Below are positions 9,637 through 18,150 of a stretch of DNA of 64,000 bases, one piece after another. The position numbers and the translations under genes are program-made. Source of the stretch: Aeromicrobium panaciterrae. Lineage in GTDB: Bacteria; Actinomycetota; Actinomycetes; Propionibacteriales; Nocardioidaceae. Position 1 is the first letter of the stretch, and each line of letters opens with the position of its first letter. The notes below the pieces were generated by a model, which searched no databases, had not been told where the DNA came from, and saw nothing but the letters and a program-made list of their open reading frames with translations. The stretch lies in contig NZ_JAVDWH010000001.1 in NCBI RefSeq assembly GCF_031457275.1, positions 2,542,001-2,606,000 of the forward strand, written 5' to 3'.

Positions 9637-11436
9637 GTGAACGTCATCCCTGCAGCCGAACAGCCCCTGCGTTCCTTGTGGAAGCGGCACCGCGTCTATC
9701 GCCGGCGCTTCATCCTCGCGGTGACCATGTCGACGATCAACAAGGTCGCCGATGTCGTGCCTGAGCTCCTGATAGGTGCCGCAGTCGACGTCGTCGTACG
9801 TGGGGACGCGTCGTTCGTCGGCGAGATCCTGGGCGTCGAGTCCCGCTACTCCCAGCTCGGCTGGCTTGCCGCGATCAACGTCGTGGTCTGGATCATCGAG
9901 TCGGCGAGCCAATACGTCGCCGACGTCCTCTGGCGCGGCCTGGCACAGGGTGTCGAGCACGACCTGCGCGTGGAGGCGTACGACCATGCCCAGCATCTCG
10001 ACATGTCGTGGCACGAGTCGCGACCGAGCGGATCAACGTTGGCGACGCTCAACGATGACGTCAACCAGCTCGAACGCTTCCTCGACATCGGCGCCCCAGC
10101 GATCATCCAGACGTTCCTGAACGTGGTTCTCGTCGGCGCGGTCTTCGCCCTGTCGTCCTGGACTCTGTTGCTGTTCGCCTTCACACCGATCCCGGTGATC
10201 GTCGTCGGATCCCTGGTCTTCCAGCGCCGTCTCGAGCCGCTCTACGACCGCGTACGCGAGGCTGTTTCCGATCTCTCGAGCGCCCTCAGTGCGAACCTCG
10301 CCGGCATTGCCACGATCAAGGCGTTCACCGCTGAGGACCGCGAGCGTGACCGGATCGCCGCCGTGTCGACCGCGTACCGGACCGCGAACACCGACGCGAT
10401 TCGTTCGTCGGCCGCCTTTGTGCCCTTGGTCCGGATGGCGATCCTCGCGGGCTTCACGTGCACGCTGCTCCTGGGCGGCTGGGCTGTGCTCCGCGGCGAC
10501 CTCGAGGTCGGCCTCTACTCCGTGCTCGTCTTCATGACCCAGCGCCTGCTGTGGCCGCTCACCGACGTCGCCACCGTGTTGGACCTCTATCAGCGCGGTC
10601 GCGCGTCGACGCAGCGGATCCTGACCCTGCTTGCTGTGCCGATCACTGTCCCTGCCGGCACGACCGTCCTGGCCAAGCCGGTTCAGGGACGCATCGAGCT
10701 CCGCGGCGTTCGCGCTGGATATGCCGACGGTCCTGACGTCATCCACGACCTCGATCTGGTGGTTCCAGCCGGAGAGACGCACGCGATCGTAGGCACGACG
10801 GGAGCCGGCAAATCTACGCTTCTGAGATTGGTGCTCCGATTCGACGATCCGCGGGCAGGCACGATCGAACTCGATGGAACCGACATCCGCGATCTCGACT
10901 GGGACTCCCTGCGTGGGTCGATGGCATACGTCGCCCAGGACGTCTACATGTTCGCTGGCACCATCGCCGACAACATCGCGTACGGGCGCCCGGACGCGAC
11001 TCGAGCCGAGATCGAGGCAGCTGCCGAGGCAGCCGCGGCCCGTGACTTCATCGACGCCACGGCCGATGGCTTCGACAGCTGGGTCGGCGAACGCGGTGTG
11101 ACCCTGTCAGGCGGACAGCGCCAGAGACTCGCGCTGGCTCGAGCGTTGCTTCGCGAGCCGAGCGTGCTGGTTCTCGACGAGGCAACCAGCGCCGTCGACA
11201 ACGAGACCGAGGCAGCCATCCAACGTTCGCTGCGCGTGGCGACCGCGGGCTGCACGGCGCTGGTTGTTGCCCACCGGCTGTCCACGGTCCGCCATGCCCA
11301 CCGAATCTGGGTCCTCGACGCCGGACGCGTCGCGGAGTCCGGCACCCACGACGACCTGATCGCCGCTGACGGCGCCTATGCCGCTCTGTGGCGGGTTCAG
11401 ACGGGCGAACTGGCGCTCGACGAGCCGTCAGCCTGA
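9637..11436 (+). CDS. ABC exporter, fused membrane and ATPase domains
   Basis: A 599-residue half-transporter of the MsbA/LmrA type. Residues about 25-320 hold six membrane helices; residues 350-590 hold the ATPase with Walker A GTTGAGKST, Q-loop YVAQDVYMF, signature LSGGQRQRLALARALL, Walker B VLVLDEAT and the H-loop in VVAHRLSTVRHA. It should act as a homodimer exporting a hydrophobic compound or lipid; the substrate cannot be inferred. Start GTG 9637 has no Shine-Dalgarno but TAGGGT lies at -13 to -8. It is separate from the mce importer and is not its ATPase. Confidence 0.93.
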   Translation: MNVIPAAEQPLRSLWKRHRVYRRRFILAVTMSTINKVADVVPELLIGAAVDVVVRGDASFVGEILGVESRYSQLGWLAAINVVVWIIESASQYVADVLWRGLAQGVEHDLRVEAYDHAQHLDMSWHESRPSGSTLATLNDDVNQLERFLDIGAPAIIQTFLNVVLVGAVFALSSWTLLLFAFTPIPVIVVGSLVFQRRLEPLYDRVREAVSDLSSALSANLAGIATIKAFTAEDRERDRIAAVSTAYRTANTDAIRSSAAFVPLVRMAILAGFTCTLLLGGWAVLRGDLEVGLYSVLVFMTQRLLWPLTDVATVLDLYQRGRASTQRILTLLAVPITVPAGTTVLAKPVQGRIELRGVRAGYADGPDVIHDLDLVVPAGETHAIVGTTGAGKSTLLRLVLRFDDPRAGTIELDGTDIRDLDWDSLRGSMAYVAQDVYMFAGTIADNIAYGRPDATRAEIEAAAEAAAARDFIDATADGFDSWVGERGVTLSGGQRQRLALARALLREPSVLVLDEATSAVDNETEAAIQRSLRVATAGCTALVVAHRLSTVRHAHRIWVLDAGRVAESGTHDDLIAADGAYAALWRVQTGELALDEPSA

Positions 11437-11472
11437 TTGCTTCGACGCCCGCGTCACGCAAAGATGCAGCGC

Positions 11473-12162
11473 ATGAAGGATCTGCGCAAGCTCGTCATCT
11501 GGCTCATCATCGGCTCGTTTTCAGTCGCCGCATTGCTGGGCATCGTTGCCCTGCTCGCTGGTGGCACCTTCGGTGAGGCAGAGGCGAAGGTCCTGCTCAC
11601 GACAGTGATCGTCGGCGTCGAGTCGATCGCTGTACTCTGCTACCTCTCCGTGGCAGGTCGACCAACGGCAATCGTCGGCATCCTGGGTGGGCTGGTGTCC
11701 CTCGTGCCTTTCGGTCTCGCTCTCTGGCTGACCTGGCTCGAAGGTGATGGCCTCGATGACGAAGCCGTGTGGCAGACGTTCGGGGTCGGCGTCACCATTG
11801 CTGCATCGATCGCGCAGGCGTGCCTGTTGCTTGCCATGGCGGAGCGCAAGAAGTTCGATTGGCTGCTTGTCTCGACGCTCGCCACGATTGTCATCGTCGC
11901 CGGCATGATCTCGCTCGCCATCGTCGACGGAGCCGATCTCGGCGACGGCTTTTGGCGGACGTTCGGCGTGGTCGCCATTCTCGACGTGCTCGGCACCGTC
12001 GTGATCGCTGCGATGAAGGCATTCGGCCGCGACCAGAAGCCCGAGGGCGAGCCAGCACTGCTGACTGCCGCCATCGAGTCCCGCATCGCGACGGCAGCCA
12101 AAGAACGCGGCGTCAGCCCAGCGGCCCTGATCACCGAGGCACTCGACAACTTCCTGAAGTAG
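11473..12162 (+). CDS. Membrane protein with cytoplasmic helical tail, unknown function
   Basis: A 229-residue protein starting MKDLRKLVIWLIIGSFSVAA. About six hydrophobic segments occupy residues 5-180 in tightly spaced pairs. The last 35 residues (LTAAIESRIATAAKERGVSPAALITEALDNFLK) resemble a ribbon-helix-helix or short amphipathic oligomerisation motif. ATG 11464 is a possible alternative start; neither has a clear Shine-Dalgarno. It ends convergent with the next gene, two bases apart. Family not recognised. Confidence 0.65.
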   Translation: MKDLRKLVIWLIIGSFSVAALLGIVALLAGGTFGEAEAKVLLTTVIVGVESIAVLCYLSVAGRPTAIVGILGGLVSLVPFGLALWLTWLEGDGLDDEAVWQTFGVGVTIAASIAQACLLLAMAERKKFDWLLVSTLATIVIVAGMISLAIVDGADLGDGFWRTFGVVAILDVLGTVVIAAMKAFGRDQKPEGEPALLTAAIESRIATAAKERGVSPAALITEALDNFLK

Positions 12163-12164
12163 AC

Positions 12165-12737
12165 CTAGTCGGTCTGGAAGTCGACGACCAGGCGTGCCGG
12201 GTTGTCGAGAGTTGTGACCTTGAACGGCACTTCGTTGCGCAGTCCAACCGCCCAACTGAGCACGGCCTCAAAGTCGCCCGCACTGACGACGCCCGTGATT
12301 TCAGAGGTCTTGTCGTTGGTGACGGTATTGGGACCCGTGTAGGTCTCCTCACCTGCCTCCATGTCGAATCCCGAGGACGGAGTGAGCACGATCTGGACCG
12401 CGGTCTCGGCGTCCGGCAGGTCGATCGGTTCGCCCGATCCGTCCGCCAGGACGGGAAGCTCGACGTACTTCACCGTGTAGCCGGGCACGCTTTCGGAGAA
12501 CTCGAGTACGACTCGATCGAACCCCGGGTGAGCCCCAACCCTGACCGCCACGAGCTGGCCGAAGTCCTCCGACTCCTCGCTGACGTCATCCGTCGAAAAG
12601 TCGGACGGAGTCTCAGTCGCTGACGGCGTTGGTGCCGATGTCGTTTCGGTGGGCTCAGATGGAGCGTCATCGCCACAGGCGCTCAGAAGAGCCGCCATCG
12701 CAATCGCTGCTGTCGCCAGCCGCAAGGAGTTCTTCAT
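12165..12737 (-). CDS. Secreted lipoprotein, AMIN-like domain
   Basis: A 190-residue lipoprotein. The signal peptide MKNSLRLATAAIAMAALLSA is followed by Cys of the lipobox (LLSAC), then a Ser/Thr/Pro/Glu-rich linker to about residue 55. The folded part (VRVGAHPGFDRVVLEFSESVPGY, ending NPARLVVDFQTD) resembles the AMIN-like beta domain found in actinobacterial cell-envelope proteins. ATG 12737 is chosen with GGTGG upstream. It lies next to the GH3 hydrolase, which fits a wall-associated role, but binding to peptidoglycan is only inferred. Confidence 0.78.
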   Translation of the reverse strand: MKNSLRLATAAIAMAALLSACGDDAPSEPTETTSAPTPSATETPSDFSTDDVSEESEDFGQLVAVRVGAHPGFDRVVLEFSESVPGYTVKYVELPVLADGSGEPIDLPDAETAVQIVLTPSSGFDMEAGEETYTGPNTVTNDKTSEITGVVSAGDFEAVLSWAVGLRNEVPFKVTTLDNPARLVVDFQTD

Positions 12738-12790
12738 GACAACCACCGTTCTGCCGGGGTTCGAAGCCTATCGAGTCATGGGAGGGCGGA

Positions 12791-14458
12791 CTAGCATTGC
12801 TTGACGGCGATCCCGTCGACGGGAAGCTTGCCGCGGGCCTCTGCTTTGCCGGTGAGCACGGCCACCAACGCGCGCATCGCCGGTAGCTCCGTGCCGTACA
12901 GGGCGATCTTGGTGGGTGCCGTGCTGTTCGCCAGCGCGTACGGACGATCGGTCGACACGACGATGTCGGCGTACGCGCTCCGAGAACTGGTGAAGGCAAG
13001 CGAAGAGCCGCCGCTCGTCGACAGCCCCGCCTCCTTGGCGGCGGCCTTGAAGTTGGCCACCGCTGCGGATGAGCCACTCGGTCGTACGGCCGTGACTGGA
13101 TCCGACGCGCCGCACACCTCGCTGACCATGGTGATGGCGGCAGCGCTGAGTGCCTGTGACTCGATCGCGTGGCTCCCCGCATCGCCGTTCAGCTGTGGTG
13201 CCGCGTCGGCGTGGAGCAGGTGCGCGATCACGCGTGCCACCGACGCTCGGGCCTGCTTCTCGGGAATCTCGCCGGACTTCAGGGCAGCCAGGACCGCGAG
13301 GTACGCCCGATCGTTGTCTGCCGGCATGAGCGCCAGATCGCTGCCAGCCTTGATCGCCTGTACTGCCGCTTCGCCTCCCGGATAGCGCTTCACCACAGCC
13401 CCCATGCCGAGCGAGTCGCTGACGACAAGGCCGTCGTAGCCGAGCTCCTTGCGCAGCACGCCGGTGATCACCTTGCGCGACATTGACGCCGGAACGCCCG
13501 GATCGATGCTCGAGACGTTGAGGTGACCCGTCATGATGCTGGGCGCGCCCGCAGCAATGGCCGATTTGAACGGTACGAGGTCGTGATCGGCAAGGCGCTT
13601 CTTGTCGCTCGCCAACAGCGGTAGAGCGCTGTGACTGTCAGCGGAGACGTTGTGGCCTGGGAAGTGCTTGACCGCGGAAATGAGCCCTGCCTGCGAATAG
13701 CCAGTGACTGCTGCAACTACCGACTTGGCAACGATCGCGGGATCAGTGCCGGCGGATCTGGTGCCGATGATCGGGTCGGCCGCACCGATCGTCACGTCTC
13801 CGATGGGCGCGAATACCGTGTTGAATCCTGCGGCTCGCAACTCAGCGCCAGAGGCTTTTGTCGCCCCGGCGACCGCTTGCGCGCCCTGCTTCGGATCTCC
13901 GGCTATCGCCGCACCAGCCGACATGAACGTCGGGAACGGTGTCATTGGCCGCTTGAGCCTGGTGACCAGGCCGCCTTCCTGATCAACCGGCACCATCACG
14001 GGGTAGTCGCGCTCACCGCCTGCTTCCTGAATGTCGGCGTTGAACGCCTTGATCTGGCTCAGCGGGTCGTTTGTCGAGACATCAAGGATCTGCGGACTGG
14101 TGACCATCACGCCCGCAAAGTGCTTGTCGCGTACGAGGGCGAGCGAGGCGGCATTGTTGCGGTGCCGGGCGATGATCAGCTGACCCGCGAGGTCCTCGAG
14201 GCTGAGGTCGTTGGCGAGAGTCTTGGCGGCAGCGCTCTCGATTGATGTCGGCGACCACTTCATCGCCTTCTTGGTTGCGGACGGCGAGGTAGTACTGGCC
14301 GCGTCCGAAGTCGTTGCCACCGGGGTCTCGATCGGATCGGCGCGACTCAGCCACCAGACAGCCGTGCCACCGATGATGACCACCGAGAGTGCAACAGAGA
14401 GGTTGCGGCGCCAGTGCGACTTTCGAGGCGCGCGGTGGCTCGCCCTATGGCTGGGCAT
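12791..14458 (-). CDS. Glycoside hydrolase family 3, NagZ-like beta-N-acetylhexosaminidase
   Basis: A 555-residue envelope hydrolase with a basic N-terminus and one anchor (LSVALSVVIIGGTAVWWL, about 18-36). The catalytic barrel follows: MVPVDQEGGLVTRL, then AVKHFPGHNVSADSHSALP, corresponding to the NagZ general-acid motif KHFPGHG-x-DSH, and LVVSDSLGMGAV with the nucleophile Asp. The Gly of GHG is Asn here. NagZ enzymes remove GlcNAc from muropeptides. ATG 14458 is two bases after the tsaD stop, so the pair is probably cotranscribed. The C-terminal 130 residues resemble the second GH3 domain. Confidence 0.85.
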   Translation of the reverse strand: MPSHRASHRAPRKSHWRRNLSVALSVVIIGGTAVWWLSRADPIETPVATTSDAASTTSPSATKKAMKWSPTSIESAAAKTLANDLSLEDLAGQLIIARHRNNAASLALVRDKHFAGVMVTSPQILDVSTNDPLSQIKAFNADIQEAGGERDYPVMVPVDQEGGLVTRLKRPMTPFPTFMSAGAAIAGDPKQGAQAVAGATKASGAELRAAGFNTVFAPIGDVTIGAADPIIGTRSAGTDPAIVAKSVVAAVTGYSQAGLISAVKHFPGHNVSADSHSALPLLASDKKRLADHDLVPFKSAIAAGAPSIMTGHLNVSSIDPGVPASMSRKVITGVLRKELGYDGLVVSDSLGMGAVVKRYPGGEAAVQAIKAGSDLALMPADNDRAYLAVLAALKSGEIPEKQARASVARVIAHLLHADAAPQLNGDAGSHAIESQALSAAAITMVSEVCGASDPVTAVRPSGSSAAVANFKAAAKEAGLSTSGGSSLAFTSSRSAYADIVVSTDRPYALANSTAPTKIALYGTELPAMRALVAVLTGKAEARGKLPVDGIAVKQC

Positions 14459-14460
14459 GA

Positions 14461-15504
14461 CTAGGCGGCCAGTACCTGCGTCACAGGCATGCTGGAGTCG
14501 ACGGGCAGATCCAGCGATGAAGGCGGCAGTCCCCTGCGTACGACCTCGGCTCCGAGCGCAGCCACCATCGCGCCGTTGTCGGTGCACAGACCGAGCCGCG
14601 GCACCCGAACGGTGATGCCGGCCTTGGCCGCACGCTCCTCGGCAAAGTGGCGCAGCCGCGCGTTGGCGGCGACACCTCCGCCGATGATCAGGGTGTCGAC
14701 GTCGTGGTCCTTGCAGGCCGCGATGGTCTTCTTGGTCAGCACATCGCAGACCGAGTCCTGGAACGCGGCCGCGACATCGGCCACGTTGAACGTACGACCC
14801 ATGCGCTCCTCGTGTTGAACGAGTCGAGCGACTGCACTCTTGAGCCCGGAGAACGAGAAGTCGTACTTGTACTTCTCGGCGTCGCGACCGGTGAGTGCGC
14901 GCGGGAAGTCGTACGCAGTGCCGTCACCATCGCGGGCAACCCGATCGATGTGGGGTCCGCCGGGATAGGGCAGCCCGAGCAGGCGGGCAACCTTGTCGAA
15001 GGCCTCCCCCGCTGCGTCGTCGATCGTCTGGCCAAGCAGCGTGATGTCCGTGGCGATGTCGTCGACAAGCAGGATCTCGGTGTGTCCGCCGCTGACGAGC
15101 ATCGCGGCCATACGTCCATCGAAGCGACCATGTTCCAGCTGGTCCACGGCCACGTGAGCGGCGAGATGGTTGACGCCGTAGAGCGGCTTGTCGTGCGCCA
15201 ACGCGAGTGCCTTGGCGGCAGCGACGCCGACCAGCAGAGCGCCGGTCAGTCCCGGGCCGCTGGTCACTGCGATCGCGTCAACGTCCTGGATGCGTACGCC
15301 CGACTCGGCGTACGCCTGCTCGAGCGTCGGAACCATGGCTTCGAGGTGAGCACGGCTGGCCACCTCGGGCACGATGCCGCCGAAACGTACGTGCTCCTCC
15401 ATGCTCGATGAGAGCGCATGCGCGAGCAGCTCGGTGCCACGGACAATGCCGACACCAGTCTCGTCACACGACGACTCAATCCCGAGTACAAGAGGTTCGC
15501 TCAC
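14461..15504 (-). CDS. tsaD: tRNA N6-adenosine threonylcarbamoyltransferase TsaD
   Basis: A 347-residue catalytic subunit that moves the threonylcarbamoyl group to A37 of ANN-decoding tRNAs. It begins [19 protein letters not shown]. The metal-binding HxxxH pair is HLAAH in [13 protein letters not shown] (near residue 113), and [13 protein letters not shown] near 270 completes the ASKHA ATP site. GTG 15504 has no Shine-Dalgarno; CACAAT at -12 to -7 suggests leaderless transcription. Its partners TsaB and TsaE are encoded 2.6-5.3 kb away on the same strand. Confidence 0.96.
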   Translation of the reverse strand: MSEPLVLGIESSCDETGVGIVRGTELLAHALSSSMEEHVRFGGIVPEVASRAHLEAMVPTLEQAYAESGVRIQDVDAIAVTSGPGLTGALLVGVAAAKALALAHDKPLYGVNHLAAHVAVDQLEHGRFDGRMAAMLVSGGHTEILLVDDIATDITLLGQTIDDAAGEAFDKVARLLGLPYPGGPHIDRVARDGDGTAYDFPRALTGRDAEKYKYDFSFSGLKSAVARLVQHEERMGRTFNVADVAAAFQDSVCDVLTKKTIAACKDHDVDTLIIGGGVAANARLRHFAEERAAKAGITVRVPRLGLCTDNGAMVAALGAEVVRRGLPPSSLDLPVDSSMPVTQVLAA

Positions 15505-15528
15505 CGAGTCATTGTGTCAGGGTGAAGG

Positions 15529-16017
15529 GTGACTCCAACCGATACACCGGAATCGTTCGACGAGCGCAGCATCCTCCTGCAGATGCTCCGCTATTCGCAG
15601 GAGACTGCAGTTGGGAAGGTGCGCGGGCTCAGCCAGGAGCTCGCCCGTACGGCACCGCTGCCGACGTCGCCCAAGATGTCTCCGGCCAACATCCTCAACC
15701 ACCTGCGCTGGGTCGAGTGGTCATGGATCCACGAGGATCTGTACGGCAAGACGCGCACGCAAGAGCCAGCGACTGGCTCGTCCTTCGGTGAGGGCTCCGT
15801 ACTGCCACTAGAAGATGTGATCCGGCTCTACGAGGAGCAGGCTGCCGCGACGCTTGAGGTCTTTGCTGAGGTCGATTTGGACATGCTCATGCAGGGCACG
15901 CTCAGCGACCACCCGCTGACCGCCCGATGGATCCTGCAGCACCTGATCGAGGAGACCGCTCGCCACAACGGACACCTCGACATCCTGCGCGAGATGGCCG
16001 ACGGCTCAGTCGGCTAG
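15529..16017 (+). CDS. DinB-like DUF664 family protein (copy 1)
   Basis: A 162-residue four-helix-bundle protein of the DinB/DUF664 superfamily. Conserved His-bearing helices are ILNHLRWVEWSW (about 57-68) and HLIEETARHNGHLDILREM (about 138-156); in this fold three such histidines can bind a metal. DinB-like proteins include thiol-dependent transferases, but no reaction can be assigned. GTG 15529 follows GAAGG. It is clearly a duplicate of the next gene, and both are inverted within the otherwise minus-strand tsa cluster. Confidence 0.82.
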   Translation: MTPTDTPESFDERSILLQMLRYSQETAVGKVRGLSQELARTAPLPTSPKMSPANILNHLRWVEWSWIHEDLYGKTRTQEPATGSSFGEGSVLPLEDVIRLYEEQAAATLEVFAEVDLDMLMQGTLSDHPLTARWILQHLIEETARHNGHLDILREMADGSVG

Positions 16018-16037
16018 TCCTGTGTCAGGGTGAGTCC

Positions 16038-16538
16038 ATGGTCCGTACTGACACTCCTCCTGCCGGCGACGAACGCTCCGTGATGATGCAGATGTTGGAG
16101 TACGTCCAACAGACCGCGCTGTTCAAGGTTCGAGGTCTGTCCGAAGAACTCGCCCGTACGGCTCCGATCTCGACATCGCCGCTGACCAACCCGGCATCGC
16201 TGCTCAATCACCTGCGGTGGAACGAGCATTACTGGGTAGAGGTCGTCATCCTCGGCGGCGAGGACCGCGCGCCCTGGAGCGAGGAGCACCCCGACGGCGA
16301 GCTCGAAGCAGGGCTTGAGGTCCCGCTGCAGGAAGTCATCGACGGCTACTCAGAGCAGGTCCAGCTGACTCGTACGTTGCTCGCAGATCTCGACTTCGAC
16401 ACCGAAGCCGACAAGGTGCTCAAGGACTTCCATCCCAACGTGCGTTGGGTCGTCCTGCACCTCATCGAGGAAACGGCCCGCCACAACGGACATCTCGACT
16501 TGCTCCGTGAGATGGCCGACGGTTCCGTCGGGGACTAG
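16038..16538 (+). CDS. DinB-like DUF664 family protein (copy 2)
   Basis: A 166-residue paralog of the preceding gene. Identical blocks include KVRGLS, ELARTAP, LLNHLRW-type and HLIEETARHNGHLD, plus LREMADGSVG at the end, so the pair arose by tandem duplication. The middle section (residues 65-120) is diverged. ATG 16038 lacks a Shine-Dalgarno; CAGGGT lies at -12 to -7. The same string TGTGTCAGGGTGA occurs upstream of both copies, showing the duplicated unit included the promoter. The 3' end overlaps plsC by four bases. Confidence 0.82.
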   Translation: MVRTDTPPAGDERSVMMQMLEYVQQTALFKVRGLSEELARTAPISTSPLTNPASLLNHLRWNEHYWVEVVILGGEDRAPWSEEHPDGELEAGLEVPLQEVIDGYSEQVQLTRTLLADLDFDTEADKVLKDFHPNVRWVVLHLIEETARHNGHLDLLREMADGSVGD

Positions 16539-17305
16539 GCCTTTTTGCCCTCGGCCTTGGCGGCGCGGCGCGCGGCCCGAGCAATGAGTTCTTCCTCGTC
16601 CAGCTTCTTGGCCTGCTCGGGGGTCGGAGCCGTACCGCCGTGGCGAGCCGGCGCCCACCACTGTCCCTCGGGGCTGATCGGGTACTCCGCGATTGCCTTG
16701 TCGAGCAGCGCACTCATGGCCTGACGCAACTTCTCGGTCTCGGCGACGGGATCCTCACCGGTCACCTCAATCGGGGTGCCGACATGCAGGCCGATCGTCT
16801 TGCCGCGGCCCTTGAGGTCGGACTCGTGGTCCTTGGTCTTGAGCAGCTGAGTGCCCCACGTGACCATCGGAATCAGCGGAACGCCAGCCTCGGCAGCCAT
16901 ACGTACGGCGCCGGTTTTGAGCTCCTTGATCTCGAAGGAGCGACTGATCGTGGCCTCGGGGAAGATGCCGACGATCTCGCCGTTGCGCGCGTACTCAACA
17001 GCCTGGTCGTACGACTCCACACCGTGCTCACGGTCGACCGAGATGTGGTGCAGCGATCGCATGATCGGCCCGGAGATCTTGTTGTCGAACGCATCCTTCT
17101 TGGCCATGAACCGCACCAGCCGCTTGTTGGGGTGCGCTGCGAAACCGTCAAACACGAAGTCGACATAGCCGATGTGGTTGGCGGCCAGGATCGCGCCACC
17201 TTCACGCGGGATGTTCTCGGTGCCTGACATCTGGAACTTCATGCCGAGGACCTTGAACAGCGTCTTGGCGGTGAAAATGACCGGCGGGTACGTGATGTCG
17301 CGCAT
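16535..17305 (-). CDS. 1-acyl-sn-glycerol-3-phosphate acyltransferase family protein (PlsC-like)
   Basis: A 256-residue membrane-associated acyltransferase. The catalytic motif I NHxxxxD is NHIGYVD (about residues 43-49); motif III is GIFPEATISRS near 113, and LIPMVTWGTQL gives motif IV. The family acylates lysophosphatidate to phosphatidate, though related enzymes use other lipids. ATG 17305 has no Shine-Dalgarno. TAGGCT at -12 to -7 includes the TAG stop of the upstream DUF5709 gene, so plsC may have its own promoter inside the operon. The lysine-rich C-terminus is unassigned. Confidence 0.9.
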   Translation of the reverse strand: MRDITYPPVIFTAKTLFKVLGMKFQMSGTENIPREGGAILAANHIGYVDFVFDGFAAHPNKRLVRFMAKKDAFDNKISGPIMRSLHHISVDREHGVESYDQAVEYARNGEIVGIFPEATISRSFEIKELKTGAVRMAAEAGVPLIPMVTWGTQLLKTKDHESDLKGRGKTIGLHVGTPIEVTGEDPVAETEKLRQAMSALLDKAIAEYPISPEGQWWAPARHGGTAPTPEQAKKLDEEELIARAARRAAKAEGKKA

Positions 17306-17311
17306 CCGGAG

Positions 17312-17317
17312 AGCCTA
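17312..17317 (-). promoter_or_regulatory. -10 element of plsC overlapping an upstream stop codon
   Basis: TAGGCT is at -12 to -7 of ATG 17305; its first three bases are the TAG stop of the DUF5709 gene. It would give a leaderless plsC mRNA. Confidence 0.5.
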
Positions 17318-17731
17318 GTCGCCGTCCTCGATCACGTGTACGGCCGCTTCCTCGGCACTGGCTCCTGCACCATCAATCCCGACATCCTCACCGAAGAGCT
17401 CCGAGTCGATGTCCTCACCGAGACCCTCGTCCGGGGAGACGAGGCGGCCAGCCCGCGCTGAACCAACCTCTCCGTCGTCGAGGTCCTCACCATCCACCTC
17501 TGCGTACGGGTCGATGTCGGGCTCTTCTTGCGCGATGCGCTGATCCAGGTTCTCGCCCTGCAGCGCCTCTTCGGCCGTCGTGCCGAATCCCTCGCCAGCC
17601 GACCACTTCTCGGCGGGCGAATAGCCCTCATCGAGAATGTCGTCGACCCCGCGATCGACCAACGTGTCCTCTGGCTGGAGCTGGTCCAGGTTGTCGGACT
17701 CGTCGGGCAACCCATCAGGCGTCTGCGTCAT
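17315..17731 (-). CDS. DUF5709 acidic protein
   Basis: A 138-residue, strongly acidic, probably disordered cytoplasmic protein. The family hallmark DTLVDRGVDDILDEGYSPAEK spans about residues 23-43, followed by RIAQEEPDID and a Gly/Glu/Asp-rich tail. DUF5709 proteins are actinobacterial and of unknown function. Its ATG overlaps the rimI stop (ATGA), so it is translated with the tsa cluster. No signal peptide or membrane segment is visible. Confidence 0.85.
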   Translation of the reverse strand: MTQTPDGLPDESDNLDQLQPEDTLVDRGVDDILDEGYSPAEKWSAGEGFGTTAEEALQGENLDQRIAQEEPDIDPYAEVDGEDLDDGEVGSARAGRLVSPDEGLGEDIDSELFGEDVGIDGAGASAEEAAVHVIEDGD

Positions 17732-18150
17732 GGCTCCAGAGTGCCACGCAATTCCATGATGAGTGCGTCGATCCCGCCCGGGTAGTAACCCTTGCGGGTG
17801 CTGATCGTCGAGAAGCCGAACGACTCGTACAGTCCGATCGCTGCTTCATTGTCGGCAGCGACCTCGAGCAGCATGCGTTCGGCGCTCGACTCGGCGACGA
17901 GCACGTCCAGCAGCTCGCGAGCTAGTCCACCTCGGCGGACTGAGGGGACCACGGCGATGCGATCAAGATCGGCCACGTCGCCCAGGACAGAGACAACGCC
18001 GTACGCGACGTCGTCGTGGATCAGCGCGATCCGATGATCGGCAGCCAGGTGTTCGCGTACGAGTTGTTCGCTCCAGGCCGCAGCACCGAAGCACTCGGCT
18101 TCGATCGAGACGATCACCGCGACATCAGCCTCGGTCGCGGGCCGAATCAT
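17728..18150 (-). CDS. rimI: Ribosomal protein S18 alanine N-acetyltransferase RimI
   Basis: A 140-residue GNAT enzyme. Motif A is LDRIAVVPSVRRGGLARELL (about 63-82) and motif B is NEAAIGLYESFGFSTISTRKGYY, with the Tyr-rich end typical of RimI. It acetylates the N-terminal Ala of S18 in characterised relatives. It is coupled to tsaB by ATGA, the standard tsaB-rimI pairing. The start ATG 18150 follows from that overlap. Confidence 0.9.
   Translation of the reverse strand: MIRPATEADVAVIVSIEAECFGAAAWSEQLVREHLAADHRIALIHDDVAYGVVSVLGDVADLDRIAVVPSVRRGGLARELLDVLVAESSAERMLLEVAADNEAAIGLYESFGFSTISTRKGYYPGGIDALIMELRGTLEP

Noticed and set aside
8368-10014. 548-codon open frame antisense to the methyltransferase and ABC exporter
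   Set aside because: Opposite strand of two genes with clear motifs (SAM loop, Walker A/B). The translation has no domain and shows the composition typical of GC-rich shadow frames.
9637-11436. ABC protein considered as the ATPase of the mce importer
   Set aside because: It is a fused exporter half-transporter with its own six membrane helices; MceG/MlaF is a stand-alone ATPase.
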